Below are positions 33,823 to 44,106 of a DNA stretch of 64,000 bases, in pieces. Source of the stretch: DAITAZ01 sp036824045. GTDB lineage: Bacteria; Pseudomonadota; Gammaproteobacteria; Burkholderiales; Rhodocyclaceae. Below the pieces are notes generated by a model, which saw only the letters and a program-made list of their open reading frames with translations, was not told where the DNA came from and made no database searches. The DNA lies in the NCBI GenBank assembly GCA_036824045.1, contig DAITAZ010000013.1, positions 22,565 through 86,564 on the forward strand, written 5' to 3'. Each line of letters begins with the position of its first letter. Within the stretch, counting starts at the first letter, position 1. Both the position numbers and the translations under genes were made by a program.

Positions 33823-34674
33823 TCAACTGCGGGCGGGCGCGGGCGCATGGCGGGCAAACATGAAGAATTCCCGGTTACCGTCGCCGCCGGTGATCGGGCT
33901 GTCGAAATAGTCCTGCACGGCCAGTCCGCAACCGGTGGCGGCGGCCCGCACCTTGGCGTCCACTACGGCGTAAAGCGCCGGGTCCTGAACGATGCCCCCC
34001 TTGCCCACGCCTTCGGGACCCACTTCAAACTGGGGTTTCACCAGCATGAGCAGGGCGCCTGCGGGGGCAAGCAGGGGCGGGAGCTGGGGTAGCACCAAGC
34101 TGAGCGAGATGAAGCTCAGGTCGCCGACGATCAGGTCGAAGCCGGTTGGCGGCAGGTGCTGTGCCAGATCGCCGGGGCACAGGTGGCGGGCATTGCAGCC
34201 CTCGATGCAGATCAGCCGGGTGTTGCCGGAAAGGCGTGGGTGCAACTGCCCGTGACCCACGTCCACACCCACCACTTTCGCCGCACCGGCCTGCAGCAGA
34301 CAATCGCTGAAGCCACCTGTGGACTGGCCCACGTCCAGGCAGGTGAGTCCGGCCACCGACAGGCCCGTGTGGGCGAGCGCGCCGGCGAGCTTGAGTCCGC
34401 CGCGGGAAACGTAGCGGTCGGATGCGTCCTCGGCCACCCGGAGTTCCGCCTCCGCCGGCAGGGTTTCCGCTGGCTTGCCCACCGGGAGCCAGCCGCGCTC
34501 GCCAAGCCAGCTCACCCGGCCATCGGCGATGAGACGCTGGGCCGCCGTGCGGGACGGAGCAAGCCCCTTTTCCACCAGCAACTGATCGGCCCGGGGCAGG
34601 CCGCCATGGGCGGGTCGGGGGCGGGCAACAGGCTGCGGGGCGGGCCGCGCGGTGCGGCGATGGAAGGATTTCAC
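33823..34674 (-). CDS. tlyA: TlyA-family rRNA methyltransferase / haemolysin-like protein
   Basis: The 283-residue protein joins an S4 RNA-binding domain (R-A-D-Q-L-L-V-E-K-G-L-A-P-S-R-T-A-A-Q-R-L-I) to an FtsJ-like methyltransferase (L-D-V-G-Q-S-T-G-G-F-S-D-C-L-L, SAM motif I). In mycobacteria TlyA 2'-O-methylates 16S and 23S rRNA. The GTG at 34674 (V-K-S-F-H-R-R) has AGGA upstream and avoids a non-conserved 39-residue extension. It lies between ahcY and metF, an arrangement seen in several betaproteobacteria, although a hairpin at 34715-34748 separates it from ahcY. Confidence 0.85.
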   Translation of the reverse strand: MKSFHRRTARPAPQPVARPRPAHGGLPRADQLLVEKGLAPSRTAAQRLIADGRVSWLGERGWLPVGKPAETLPAEAELRVAEDASDRYVSRGGLKLAGALAHTGLSVAGLTCLDVGQSTGGFSDCLLQAGAAKVVGVDVGHGQLHPRLSGNTRLICIEGCNARHLCPGDLAQHLPPTGFDLIVGDLSFISLSLVLPQLPPLLAPAGALLMLVKPQFEVGPEGVGKGGIVQDPALYAVVDAKVRAAATGCGLAVQDYFDSPITGGDGNREFFMFARHAPAPARS

Positions 34675-34714
34675 CGGTGTCCTGGAGGGCTCGATAGGGT
34701 GAGGACAGAAACGA

Positions 34715-34748
34715 ACAGGGCTGGTGACACCGCGGTCGCCAGCCCTGT
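34715..34748 (-). terminator. Terminator-like hairpin after ahcY
   Basis: ACAGGGCTGG (34715-34724) pairs with CCAGCCCTGT (34739-34748), and inner bases extend the stem to about 14 bp. On the minus strand it is followed by TTCGTTTC. A second GC-rich hairpin lies at 34775-34805. They probably reduce read-through from ahcY into tlyA-metF. Confidence 0.6.
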
Positions 34749-34814
34749 ACAGCCGGAATTGGCTCCGGGTATCGGCCCCGGCGGGGGGCACCCCCCGTCG
34801 GGGCTGACGCCGGA

Positions 34815-36233
<1,419 letters not shown>

Positions 36234-36300
36234 TTCAACTCCTGACGAGTGGCCGGGCGCGCGGATGCTCACCATCCACCGTGCCCGGCACGGGTTTAGG

Positions 36301-36416
36301 CGAGCGCCGTTCCAATCTTTTGGAGGCGATGCCCGCCGATCCTGCAACGCGGCCACCACCGAATGGATACCGAGCCTGGCCCTGCGGGGGAATGCAGGGT
36401 TGCAACGCTCCTCGGT
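36301..36416 (-). promoter_or_regulatory. SAH riboswitch upstream of ahcY
   Basis: On the minus strand the sequence ACCGAGGAGCGTTGCAACCC begins at 36416, then a hairpin (CCTGC...GCAGG) and GCCAGGCTCGGT close the first stem. The downstream element GAACGGCGCTCG (36301-36312) supplies the pseudoknot partner of GAGCG. These are the conserved blocks of the S-adenosylhomocysteine riboswitch, which turns ahcY on when SAH accumulates. Position and gene partner fit the known distribution in betaproteobacteria. Confidence 0.93.
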
Positions 36417-36525
36417 CAGCCGCGGATTATAGCCAAAGGCGCCGGGTAGGGAATAAACACCTGACAGGCGGCGCGGAGCACGTCACGGACGGCGCGGTGC
36501 CGCAGCCGCCCTGCCCGGGGGCTGT

Positions 36526-37755
36526 TCAGGCCTGCACGCCCGGGTTCATCCACAGGGCGTTCAGGTCCGGGAAGTTCCATTTGTCCGGATCTTCATGGGC
36601 CACAATCTTGTCCGGACAGCCCGTCCGCGCCAGATCCACCACTTCCGGCCGCAGCCGGGCGTTGGAACGGGTGGAAAAGAACACTTTCACCCGGGGCGCG
36701 AGCAGCGATTTCTCGTTCTGATCCAGCACCACCCCCAGTCGGCCAGAATGCAGCCGCACCAGCGAGCCCACGGGGTAGATGCCCACGCTTTTCACGAAGG
36801 CGCGGAAGATCCGCTCGTCGAAGTGCCCCTTGCTCCACTCGGACATCTTGCGCAGCGAGTCCGCTGGCCCCCAGCCGCGCTTGTAGGGGCGATCCGAGGT
36901 GATCGCGTCATAGACGTCGCACACCGCCCCCATCTTGGCAAAAAGGCTGATCTTTTCGGCCGGTAGCCGGTGCGGGTAGCCGCTTCCGTCCACCTTTTCG
37001 TGGTGGTGCAGGCACACATCCAGTTGGATCTCGCCTACGCCGGAGCCGTTTTCCAGCATCTGGAAGCCGGCAGCGGGGTGGTTGCGCACGGCGGCGAACT
37101 CTTCGTCCGTCAGCTTGCCCGGCTTGTTGAGGATCTCCAGGGGGATCGCCATCTTGCCCACGTCGTGCAGCAATCCGGCCAGGCCCGCCTGCCGCGTCTG
37201 GATATCGTCCAGACCCAGTTCCCGGGCCAAGGCCACCATCAGGCCGCACACCGCCACCGAGTGCATGTAGGTGTAGTCGTCCTTGGTCTTCAGCCGGGCC
37301 AGGCTGATCAGCGCGCCCGGGTTGCGCATCACCGAGGTGGTGATCTCCTCCACCAGCGGCGCGCAGGACTCCGCATCGACCGCCTTGCCCATGCGGGCCT
37401 CCTGGAACATGGAGGTCACCGCCTGCTTGGCTTTGGCGCAAATGCGCGCCGCTCGTTGCACCTCGGCCGCCATCTCCGCCCGCTCCACCCGTACCGGAGC
37501 GGCCTCGGCTACCACCGCCAGGTGCTGTTCCACTGCGGCATCGGCGTCGGCCTTGCCCACACCAGTGGGCACGTCCAGGCCTTTGGAAGTATCGATCCAG
37601 ACCTCGCGGATGCCGCTGTCCACGATGCGGCGGATGTCCTGCGGGTCATCCAGCTTGAAGGAGCTGCGCCAGAAGGGATGTTCCATCCAGGACCCGCAGA
37701 GTTCCTGAAGGAACATCCCGGTCTGGAGATATTCGACATTGATTCGTTTGAGCAT
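36526..37755 (-). CDS. HD-GYP domain phosphodiesterase with N-terminal DUF3391
   Basis: The 409-residue protein has an N-terminal DUF3391 region (MLKRINVEYLQTGMFLQEL, to about residue 130). Its HD-GYP domain has H-S-V-A-V-C-G, L-L-H-D-V-G-K-M near residue 195, H-H-H-E-K-V-D-G-S-G-Y-P near 250 and D-A-I-T-S-D-R-P-Y. The catalytic HD and GYP residues are intact, so cyclic-di-GMP hydrolysis is expected. It sits between ahcY and metK with its own transcription unit. The window also carries a c-di-GMP riboswitch at 53.2 kb. Confidence 0.92.
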   Translation of the reverse strand: MLKRINVEYLQTGMFLQELCGSWMEHPFWRSSFKLDDPQDIRRIVDSGIREVWIDTSKGLDVPTGVGKADADAAVEQHLAVVAEAAPVRVERAEMAAEVQRAARICAKAKQAVTSMFQEARMGKAVDAESCAPLVEEITTSVMRNPGALISLARLKTKDDYTYMHSVAVCGLMVALARELGLDDIQTRQAGLAGLLHDVGKMAIPLEILNKPGKLTDEEFAAVRNHPAAGFQMLENGSGVGEIQLDVCLHHHEKVDGSGYPHRLPAEKISLFAKMGAVCDVYDAITSDRPYKRGWGPADSLRKMSEWSKGHFDERIFRAFVKSVGIYPVGSLVRLHSGRLGVVLDQNEKSLLAPRVKVFFSTRSNARLRPEVVDLARTGCPDKIVAHEDPDKWNFPDLNALWMNPGVQA

Positions 37756-37839
37756 GGGGAGAACTGCGTGAGCCGGTTCCCCATGTAGACGGCTGCTGCC
37801 GGGGAGTCTGAAGTGGGGGGCGCCGCGCGACGTTCCCTG

Positions 37840-37871
37840 AAAAGCAAAGCCCCGCCGGGGCGGGGCTTTGC
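37840..37871 (-). terminator. Intrinsic terminator after metK
   Basis: An 11-bp perfect stem (GCAAAGCCCCG / CGGGGCTTTGC, 37844-37854 with 37861-37871) with a 6-base loop is followed on the minus strand by TTTTC, 19 bases past the metK stop. Confidence 0.85.
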
Positions 37872-37890
37872 TGGCGCGGGGACTGGAAGC

Positions 37891-39057
37891 TTACAGCCCG
37901 GCGTCTGCCCGCAGTGCGGCGGCTTTGTCGGTGTTCTCCCAGGAGAACTCCGGCTCGTCGCGGCCGAAGTGGCCATAGGCGGCGGTCTTGGAGTAGATCG
38001 GGCGCAGCAGGTCCAGGGACTGGATGATGCCCTTGGGCCGCAAGTCGAAGTGGGCGCGGATCAATTCGACGATCTTGTCGTCGGAAACCTTGCCGGTGCC
38101 AAAGGTGTTGACCATCAGCGACACGGGCTTGGCCACGCCGATGGCGTAGGCAACCTGTACTTCGCAGCGGTCGGCCAGGCCGGCGGCGACCACGTTCTTG
38201 GCCACGTAGCGGCCGGCGTAGGCGGCGGAGCGGTCCACCTTGGAGGGATCCTTGCCAGAGAAGGCGCCGCCACCGTGGTGGGCAGCACCGCCGTAGGTGT
38301 CGACGATGATCTTGCGACCGGTCAGGCCGCAGTCGCCGTGGGGGCCGCCGACAACGAAACGGCCGGTGGGGTTGATCAGGTAGCGCACGTCGCCCTGGAG
38401 CAGTTCCTTGGGCAGCACGGGCTTGATCACTTCCTCGATCACGGCTTCGGACAACTGGGCGTGGGAGACGTCCGGGTTGTGCTGGGTGGAGACCACGACG
38501 GTGTCGATGGAAACCGGCTTGCCGTCCACATACTTGACGGTGAGCTGGCTCTTGGCATCGGGGCGCAGCCAGGGCAGGCGGCCGTCCTTACGCACTTCGG
38601 CCTGACGCTGCATGATGCGGTGAGCGTAGTAGATGGGCAGCGGCATGAGCGAGGGGGTCTCGTTCACCGCGTAGCCGAACATCAGGCCCTGGTCGCCGGC
38701 ACCCTGGTCCAGATCCAGGCCTTCGCCCTCGTTCACACCCTGGGCGATGTCCGGGGACTGGCGATTGATGGCGGTGAGCACGGCGCAGGACTTGTAGTCG
38801 AAACCGATGTCGGAATCGTCGTAGCCGATGCGGCGCACAGCCTCACGGGCCAGCTCCATGTAATTGATGTGGGCGGTAGTGGTGATTTCGCCGGAGATGA
38901 CCACCAGACCGGTGGAGACGAGGGTCTCGCAGGCTACCCGGCCTTTCGGGTCCTGGGCGAGAATGGCGTCCAGTACAGCATCGGAAATCTGGTCGGCAAC
39001 CTTGTCCGGATGGCCTTCGGAAACAGATTCGGAAGAAAAGAGAAACTCGTTTGCCAC
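37891..39057 (-). CDS. metK: S-adenosylmethionine synthetase
   Basis: The 388-residue enzyme makes SAM from methionine and ATP. F-S-S-E-S-V-S-E-G-H-P-D-K at the N-terminus, the G-A-G-D-Q-G-L-M-F-G-Y-A hexapeptide region near residue 117 and G-G-G-A-F-S-G-K-D-P-S-K-V-D are diagnostic. The start is GTG at 39057 (V-A-N-E-F-L-F), with GGAG nine bases upstream. It is transcribed away from the acyltransferase pair. No known SAM riboswitch class was recognised in the 154-base leader. Confidence 0.98.
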   Translation of the reverse strand: MANEFLFSSESVSEGHPDKVADQISDAVLDAILAQDPKGRVACETLVSTGLVVISGEITTTAHINYMELAREAVRRIGYDDSDIGFDYKSCAVLTAINRQSPDIAQGVNEGEGLDLDQGAGDQGLMFGYAVNETPSLMPLPIYYAHRIMQRQAEVRKDGRLPWLRPDAKSQLTVKYVDGKPVSIDTVVVSTQHNPDVSHAQLSEAVIEEVIKPVLPKELLQGDVRYLINPTGRFVVGGPHGDCGLTGRKIIVDTYGGAAHHGGGAFSGKDPSKVDRSAAYAGRYVAKNVVAAGLADRCEVQVAYAIGVAKPVSLMVNTFGTGKVSDDKIVELIRAHFDLRPKGIIQSLDLLRPIYSKTAAYGHFGRDEPEFSWENTDKAAALRADAGL

Positions 39058-39211
39058 GTGTGAAGCTCCAACCCCCTGTGTGTGTCGAATGCGTCTTGGG
39101 CCCGGGGGAGGAGGACTTTCAACGCTTTAGCTGTATTTGTATACCGCCCGCAAGTTGTCGGATTAACTCGGCGGTTCGATAATTTTGGTTTGTGATCCCC
39201 GCGGAGTCAAT

Positions 39212-40084
39212 TTGGACAACAGGCTGTGGTGCGGCGTTTTCCACATATTGGGCAAATTGCCGCTCGCCGCGTTGCAAGTCATCGGCAGTTTGCTTGGACG
39301 GCTGAACTATTTGTTGTCGACTTCCTACCGCAAGCGGGTGCATGCTCATTTGCGTCAGGCACTGGGCGGGGAGGGCGAAGTGCTGGCCTCGCGCGTGGCG
39401 GCTGAAGAAGGCAAATGGCTGGCGGAGTTGCCCTGGATCTGGACCCATGCTCACCCCCGGGTGCTGGCTTGGGCGCAGGCGGAGGGCTGGGAGCGGGTCG
39501 AAGCGCACCGCGCTGCGGGCAAGGGCGTGCTGGTGTTGTTGCCGCACTTGGGGCCCTTTGAAATGCTTGGCCAGTTTGCGGTGGGCAAGGCGCCGTTTGC
39601 CGCCATGTACCGCAGGCCCAGGCAGGCCTGGCTGGAACCGGTCATCATTGCCGGGCGCAGCCGCGGGGTGGGGGTGCTGGCACCGGCAGATCTGGGTGGG
39701 GTGCGGATACTGGTACGTGCCTTGCGGGAGGGCCGGGTGGTCTTTCTGCTGCCGGACCAGGTGCCGGGCGGGGGCGAGGGCCAGTGGGCGGAGTTCTTCG
39801 GGCGCCCCGCCTATACCATGACCCTGGCTGCCCGCCTGTCGATGTTGCCCAATACTGCGACGCTCGTTGCTTCGGCGCGGCGGCTGCCCCGTGGCGATGG
39901 TTGCCTGCTGGAGTTTTTCGACCCGCCCGTGCCCCTGCAGGGCGAAGTGGCGCAGCGGGTCGAAGCCATCAATCGGGGCATGGAGTGGCTCATCCGGCGT
40001 TGCCCCGAGCAGTATCTTTGGAGCTACAACCGGTACAAGGTGCCGGCCGGTGTGGCGCGTCCTGAAACCCTGGAGCATTCCTGA
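39212..40084 (+). CDS. LpxL/HtrB-family lysophospholipid (lipid A) acyltransferase, first copy
   Basis: The 290-residue inner-membrane protein has the H-x4-E acyltransferase motif H-L-G-P-F-E near residue 112, with L-L-P-D-Q-V-P-G-G-G-E-G and P-E-Q-Y-L-W-S-Y-N-R-Y-K near the end. The family transfers acyl chains to Kdo2-lipid A or related acceptors. The TTG at 39212 has GGAG five bases before it; an alternative TTG at 39185 lacks one. The next gene is a second copy three bases after the stop, and the pair likely adds the secondary acyl chains. Confidence 0.88.
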   Translation: MDNRLWCGVFHILGKLPLAALQVIGSLLGRLNYLLSTSYRKRVHAHLRQALGGEGEVLASRVAAEEGKWLAELPWIWTHAHPRVLAWAQAEGWERVEAHRAAGKGVLVLLPHLGPFEMLGQFAVGKAPFAAMYRRPRQAWLEPVIIAGRSRGVGVLAPADLGGVRILVRALREGRVVFLLPDQVPGGGEGQWAEFFGRPAYTMTLAARLSMLPNTATLVASARRLPRGDGCLLEFFDPPVPLQGEVAQRVEAINRGMEWLIRRCPEQYLWSYNRYKVPAGVARPETLEHS

Positions 40085-40086
40085 TC

Positions 40087-40950
40087 ATGCGTCTGTTGCT
40101 TGGACTTCTGTGGCTGCTGCGGCTGCTGCCTTACCCCCTGCTTTCTGCCGTCGGGCGCGGTCTGGGCACTCTGTTGCATTGGGTGGGGCGTCGTCGTCGG
40201 CACATTGCACTGACCAACCTGCGGCTGTGCTTTCCGGACTGGTCCGAGGCGGAGCGCGCCCGCGTGGTGAGAGCGCACTTTCAGTTCTTTGCCCGGACCT
40301 TGCTGGACCGGAGCATCCTGTGGTGGAGCCGCCCCGAGCGCATCCGGGCCCTGATCCGTGTGGAAGGCATGGAGCGTTTCAAGGCTCTGGCGGGCAAGCC
40401 GGTGATCCTCTTCATGCCCCATTTCGTGGGGATGGATGCCGCGGTGGCGCGGCTGACCATGGAAGCCAAGCTTGCCGGGATGTACGCCAGGCAGAAGAAC
40501 TCGGCCTTCGACGAGGCGCTGCTCAAGGGGCGCACGCGCTTTGGCGAGCAGATCGCCTTGTCCCGCCAGGCAGGCACCTTGAAGGTCGTGCGCACCATCC
40601 GCGACAACGTGCCCTTCATCTATCTGCCGGATATGGATTACGGCCCCCGGGATTCGATTTTCGTCCCCTTTTTCGGTGTGCCGGCGGCCACCATTACCGG
40701 ATTGCCCCGCCTGGTGCAGCTCACCGGTGCCCAAGTGCTGCCCTGCGTGACCCGGCTGTTGCCGGACGACGGCGGCTACTGCGTGGAAATCGGTGAGCCG
40801 TGGACGGATTTCCCCGGGCCTTCCCAGGAGGGCGATGCCCGCCGGATGAACGCTTTCATCGAAGCTGCGGTGCTCACCATGCCGGAGCAGTACTACTGGC
40901 TGCACAAGCGCTTCAAGACCCGGCCGGAGGGCGTGCCGGGGGTGTATTGA
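40087..40950 (+). CDS. LpxL/HtrB-family acyltransferase, second copy
   Basis: The 287-residue protein has an N-terminal membrane helix and the H-x4-D motif H-F-V-G-M-D near residue 117, followed by A-R-Q-K-N-S-A-F-D, L-P-D-M-D-Y-G-P-R-D and E-Q-Y-Y-W-L-H-K-R-F-K. It is clearly homologous to, but diverged from, the preceding gene, with a C-terminal consensus typical of LpxL/LpxM proteins. Which one is the first-step and which the second-step acyltransferase cannot be told from sequence alone. Confidence 0.92.
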   Translation: MRLLLGLLWLLRLLPYPLLSAVGRGLGTLLHWVGRRRRHIALTNLRLCFPDWSEAERARVVRAHFQFFARTLLDRSILWWSRPERIRALIRVEGMERFKALAGKPVILFMPHFVGMDAAVARLTMEAKLAGMYARQKNSAFDEALLKGRTRFGEQIALSRQAGTLKVVRTIRDNVPFIYLPDMDYGPRDSIFVPFFGVPAATITGLPRLVQLTGAQVLPCVTRLLPDDGGYCVEIGEPWTDFPGPSQEGDARRMNAFIEAAVLTMPEQYYWLHKRFKTRPEGVPGVY

Positions 40951-40963
40951 GCGACAGGTGGGG

Positions 40964-41197
40964 TCAGCCCTGTTCGTCCTCATCCGCCAGTCGGCGGAAG
41001 ATCATCGGAAAAGCGGCGGTGCCCAGCAGGGCGATGCCGGTGACCACGAACACGATCCACGCCATGGGTTCGGCCAGCAGAGGCGGCCATTCCCCGCCTG
41101 GTGCGGCCAGGGCGAGGCCGAAAAGAACGCTGACAATGCCCAGCACAGCCAGCAGCCAGGCGCCGATGGGCGCGCGATCGATCTGATTGGATTTCAT
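40964..41197 (-). CDS. Small two-helix membrane protein (hypothetical)
   Basis: The 77-residue protein has two predicted membrane helices (about residues 12-29 and 43-62: GAWLLAVLGIVSVLFGLAL and AWIVFVVTGIALLGTAAFP), then a charged tail. It is convergent with the acyltransferase operon, whose stop is 13 bases away, and divergent from dapF. ATG 41197 (MKSNQIDRA) has GGGAG upstream; the longer frame is not supported. No family was recognised. Confidence 0.6.
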   Translation of the reverse strand: MKSNQIDRAPIGAWLLAVLGIVSVLFGLALAAPGGEWPPLLAEPMAWIVFVVTGIALLGTAAFPMIFRRLADEDEQG

Positions 41198-41316
41198 CGG
41201 AACATTCTCCCACAGGGGGCGCGGCGTGGCAGCCCCCGCGCGCAGCAGGGCCGGGGAGTAGAATCGCCTCCATCGCCGCGGTTGCGGCCTTGAACAATTC
41301 ATCGGTGGTACAGCGC

Positions 41317-42156
41317 ATGAGACTTCGCTTCAGCAAGATGCACGGCCTGGGCAACGACTTCGTGGTGATCGACGCGGTGCGTCAATCCGTGCGGCTCACC
41401 GCCGCGCAGGCTCGCTATCTGGCCAATCGCAATTTTGGCGTCGGTTGCGACCAGATTCTCGTGGTGGAGCCACCGACCCAGCCCGGTGTGGACTTCCGCT
41501 ACGTCATCTTCAACGCCGACGGCAGCGAGGTGGAGCAGTGCGGCAACGGCGCCCGCTGCTTCGTGCGTTTTGTGGTGGAGCAGGGGCTGACCGGCAAGCG
41601 CGAGATCACGGTGGAGACACGGGCCGGCATCATTCATCCGCGTCTGGAAGACAACGGCGAGGTGACGGTCAACATGGGGGTGCCGGTGCTGGAGCCGGCG
41701 CGCGTCCCGTTCCGCTCGGACTCCGCCGCGGTGGTGCAGCTGCTCGATGTGGCGGGCCAGGCCGTGCCCATCACGGCGGTGAGCATGGGCAATCCCCATG
41801 CGGTGCAGGTGGTGGACGATGCGGACCGGGCGCCGGTGGCGGAGCAGGGGCCGCTCATCGAAAACCACCCGCGTTTCCCCCAGCGGGTCAACGCCGGCTT
41901 CATGCAAGTGGTGGATGAGCATCATGTCCGGTTGCGGGTGTTCGAGCGGGGCGCGGGGGAGACCCTCGCCTGTGGCACCGGCGCCTGCGCGGCGGTGGTG
42001 GCCGGCATCCTGCGGGAGCTGCTGGTTTCGCCGGTACGGGTGGCGACCCGGGGTGGCGAGCTTTCCATCGCGTGGGCCGGACCGGATCAGCCGGTGCTGA
42101 TGACCGGCCCGGCTGTCACCGTGTTCCAGGGCGAGATCGAACTGCCGGAACGGTGA
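41317..42156 (+). CDS. dapF: Diaminopimelate epimerase
   Basis: The 279-residue enzyme converts LL- to meso-diaminopimelate for lysine and peptidoglycan synthesis. M-H-G-L-G-N-D-F-V-V-I-D at the N-terminus and both catalytic cysteines (Q-C-G-N-G-A-R-C and A-C-G-T-G-A-C-A) are present. ATG 41317 (MRLRFSKM) is chosen over an upstream in-frame TTG. A short hairpin lies seven bases past the stop. DUF484 and xerC follow, the arrangement also found in E. coli. Confidence 0.97.
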   Translation: MRLRFSKMHGLGNDFVVIDAVRQSVRLTAAQARYLANRNFGVGCDQILVVEPPTQPGVDFRYVIFNADGSEVEQCGNGARCFVRFVVEQGLTGKREITVETRAGIIHPRLEDNGEVTVNMGVPVLEPARVPFRSDSAAVVQLLDVAGQAVPITAVSMGNPHAVQVVDDADRAPVAEQGPLIENHPRFPQRVNAGFMQVVDEHHVRLRVFERGAGETLACGTGACAAVVAGILRELLVSPVRVATRGGELSIAWAGPDQPVLMTGPAVTVFQGEIELPER

Positions 42157-42468
42157 CCCGGCAACCGTCGGTGACGGTTTGTCCGCGTCCGCCGTGCGTT
42201 CTGGCGATCGAGTTTCGCCGTATCACATGGCCTCGCTGCACGGGTGGGCGCATTCCGCCACGGATGCCCGGCGGAATCCATGAGACGGAGGGCGGCGCAA
42301 AGCCGCTTCCCGCGGGCTTGGGCGCGGAGCTGTAGACGCGGCGGGCCGAAAAAAGAAGGTGTATTGCGGCTTTTTTGATGTTAAATCGAACGGTTATCGG
42401 ATAAATTTAAAGCATTGCATTCAGTTTCCGGACCCGCCATGTCTCTCGCTCTGGCTGAGGAAGCCTCC
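42157..42468 (+). other. Intergenic region between dapF and the DUF484 gene
   Basis: The gap of 312 bases starts with a short hairpin (AACCGTC / GACGGTT, 42163-42179) that may end the dapF message. The last 100 bases become A/T-rich (42350-42415), unlike the rest of the window, with a run of six T's at about 42370-42377 and TTGATG followed by a weak TATCGG/ATAAAT. This is likely the promoter of the DUF484-xerC unit, but boxes are not assigned with confidence. Confidence 0.45.
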
Positions 42469-43122
42469 ATGATGAAAGCTGACGACGTCGCCCATTACCT
42501 GCAGAGCCACCCCAAGTTCTTCGAGGATTATGCGGAGTTGCTGGCCCATCTCTATGTGCCGCATCCCCACACCGGGCGGGCCATCTCCATTACCGAGCGG
42601 CAGATCCTGGGCCTGCGCGAGAAAGCCCGCAAGCTGGAATCCAAGCTGGTGGAGCTGATTCACTTCGGCGAAGAGAACGATGCCATCGGCGAGAAAGTGC
42701 ACCAGTTCGTGCTGACCTTGCTGGCGGCCGGTGACGCGGTGTCCACCCTGGCGGTGGCGCGGCACCAGTTGCAGGCGGAGTTCCGGGTGCCCTTCGTCGC
42801 CCTGCGCCTGTGGGCCGAGCATGCCCCGTTGAGCGGCCCCGAAGTGGCGCCCGTGAGCGAGGCGCTGCGCGATTCCGCCAGCGCCTGGAACCAGCCCTAT
42901 TGCGGTCCGGTGGCCGAAACGGAAGCCTTGGGCTGGTTCGGCGACGCCGCCCCGGAATTGCGCTCCATGGCCCTCGTCCCCCTGCGTCACGGGGGCCGGG
43001 TCGTGGGGCTGCTTGCGCTGGGCAGCGATGATCCCCAGCGCTTTTACCCGGAGATGGGCACCCTGTTCCTGGAGCGCATGGGCGACATGCTCGGCGCAGC
43101 GCTGACCGCGCACAGTCGCTAG
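42469..43122 (+). CDS. DUF484 family protein (GAF-like)
   Basis: The 217-residue protein starts M-M-K-A-D-D-V-A-H-Y-L-Q-S-H-P-K-F-F, characteristic of DUF484. A coiled segment (about residues 45-75) is followed by a GAF-like domain. Its function is unknown, but it is nearly always beside xerC/dapF. The start 42469 has GAGG eight bases upstream; an earlier in-frame ATG at 42439 lacks one. xerC begins four bases after its stop. Confidence 0.85.
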   Translation: MMKADDVAHYLQSHPKFFEDYAELLAHLYVPHPHTGRAISITERQILGLREKARKLESKLVELIHFGEENDAIGEKVHQFVLTLLAAGDAVSTLAVARHQLQAEFRVPFVALRLWAEHAPLSGPEVAPVSEALRDSASAWNQPYCGPVAETEALGWFGDAAPELRSMALVPLRHGGRVVGLLALGSDDPQRFYPEMGTLFLERMGDMLGAALTAHSR

Positions 43123-43126
43123 CGCC

Positions 43127-44011
43127 GTGGCGGACGCCGATCTCGCCGCCTACCTCGATTACCTGGCCCATCAGCGGCGGGCGAGCCCGCTCACGCTGGA
43201 TGCCTACCGCCGCGATCTCGATCTGCTCTGCCGTGCCGCAGCGCCCCGATGTCCGCGGGATCTGGGGCCGGTGGATATCCGCCGGCTGGTCGCCCGGCTG
43301 CACGCCCAAGGGCAGGGCGCGCGCAGCCTTGCCCGCCATCTTTCGGCCTGGCGGGGCTTTTACCGCTGGCTTGGGCGGCAGGGTGTGCTGGAGGCCAATC
43401 CCTGCGAGGGCATCCGCCCGCCCAAGGCCCCCCGCACCTTGCCCCGCGCTCTTTCCGCCGACCAGGCCTGCGCCATGCTGGATGCCGCCCCGGGCGATTT
43501 GCTGGAGCTACGGGACAAAGCCATCGCCGAGCTGTTCTACAGTGCCGGCTTGCGCCGGGCGGAGCTTGCCGCTCTCGACCTGCGGAGCGGTCTCGACCTC
43601 GTGGAACGGGAAGTGACCGTGACCGGCAAGCGCGCCCGCACACGCACGGTCCCCGTGGGGGCGGCGGCCCGGGCCGCGCTCTCGGCCTGGATCGCCCGGC
43701 GGGCCGAGCTGGCGGCTCCCGAGGAAGTGGCGCTCTTTGTCAGCCAGCGGGGAGGGCGCCTGTCACCGCGTCAGATCGCGGTTCGTCTGGCCCGGTGGGC
43801 GCAGGTGGCGGGGGCGCCCGTGCACGTACACCCGCACATGCTGCGCCACAGTTTTGCCTCCCATCTCCTGCAGTCCAGCGGCGATCTGCGTGCGGTGCAG
43901 GAATTGCTTGGCCACGCCAACATCAGCACCACCCAGATCTACACGCATCTGGATTTCCAGCATCTGGCCAAGGTCTACGACCAGGCCCACCCCCGGGCCA
44001 AGAAGGGCTGA
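43127..44011 (+). CDS. xerC: Tyrosine recombinase XerC
   Basis: The 294-residue protein has the SAM-like N-terminal DNA-binding region (L-D-Y-L-A-H-Q-R-R-A-S-P-L-T) and the catalytic Arg in S-A-G-L-R-R-A-E-L. The H-x-x-R pair is in H-M-L-R-H-S-F-A-S-H-L-L, then L-G-H-A-N-I-S-T-T-Q-I-Y-T-H with the Tyr nucleophile. With XerD it resolves chromosome dimers at dif. The GTG start at 43127 follows the DUF484 gene closely. The context dapF-DUF484-xerC confirms XerC rather than a phage integrase. Confidence 0.96.
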   Translation: MADADLAAYLDYLAHQRRASPLTLDAYRRDLDLLCRAAAPRCPRDLGPVDIRRLVARLHAQGQGARSLARHLSAWRGFYRWLGRQGVLEANPCEGIRPPKAPRTLPRALSADQACAMLDAAPGDLLELRDKAIAELFYSAGLRRAELAALDLRSGLDLVEREVTVTGKRARTRTVPVGAAARAALSAWIARRAELAAPEEVALFVSQRGGRLSPRQIAVRLARWAQVAGAPVHVHPHMLRHSFASHLLQSSGDLRAVQELLGHANISTTQIYTHLDFQHLAKVYDQAHPRAKKG

Positions 44012-44106
44012 CGGCGGCGTGGGGGCTGCACCCCCGGCTGCCCCGGTTTCGGCCATAATCCGCCCCGCGCCCCGCGCGCGCTCCCTTCCCCCACCGGATT
44101 GCTCCC

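Noticed and set aside
39058..39211. SAM riboswitch before metK
   Set aside because: No core of any SAM riboswitch class could be found on the metK strand.
43127..44011. Tyrosine recombinase as a mark of an integrated element
   Set aside because: The dapF-DUF484-xerC context identifies the housekeeping XerC; no att-like direct repeats were seen.
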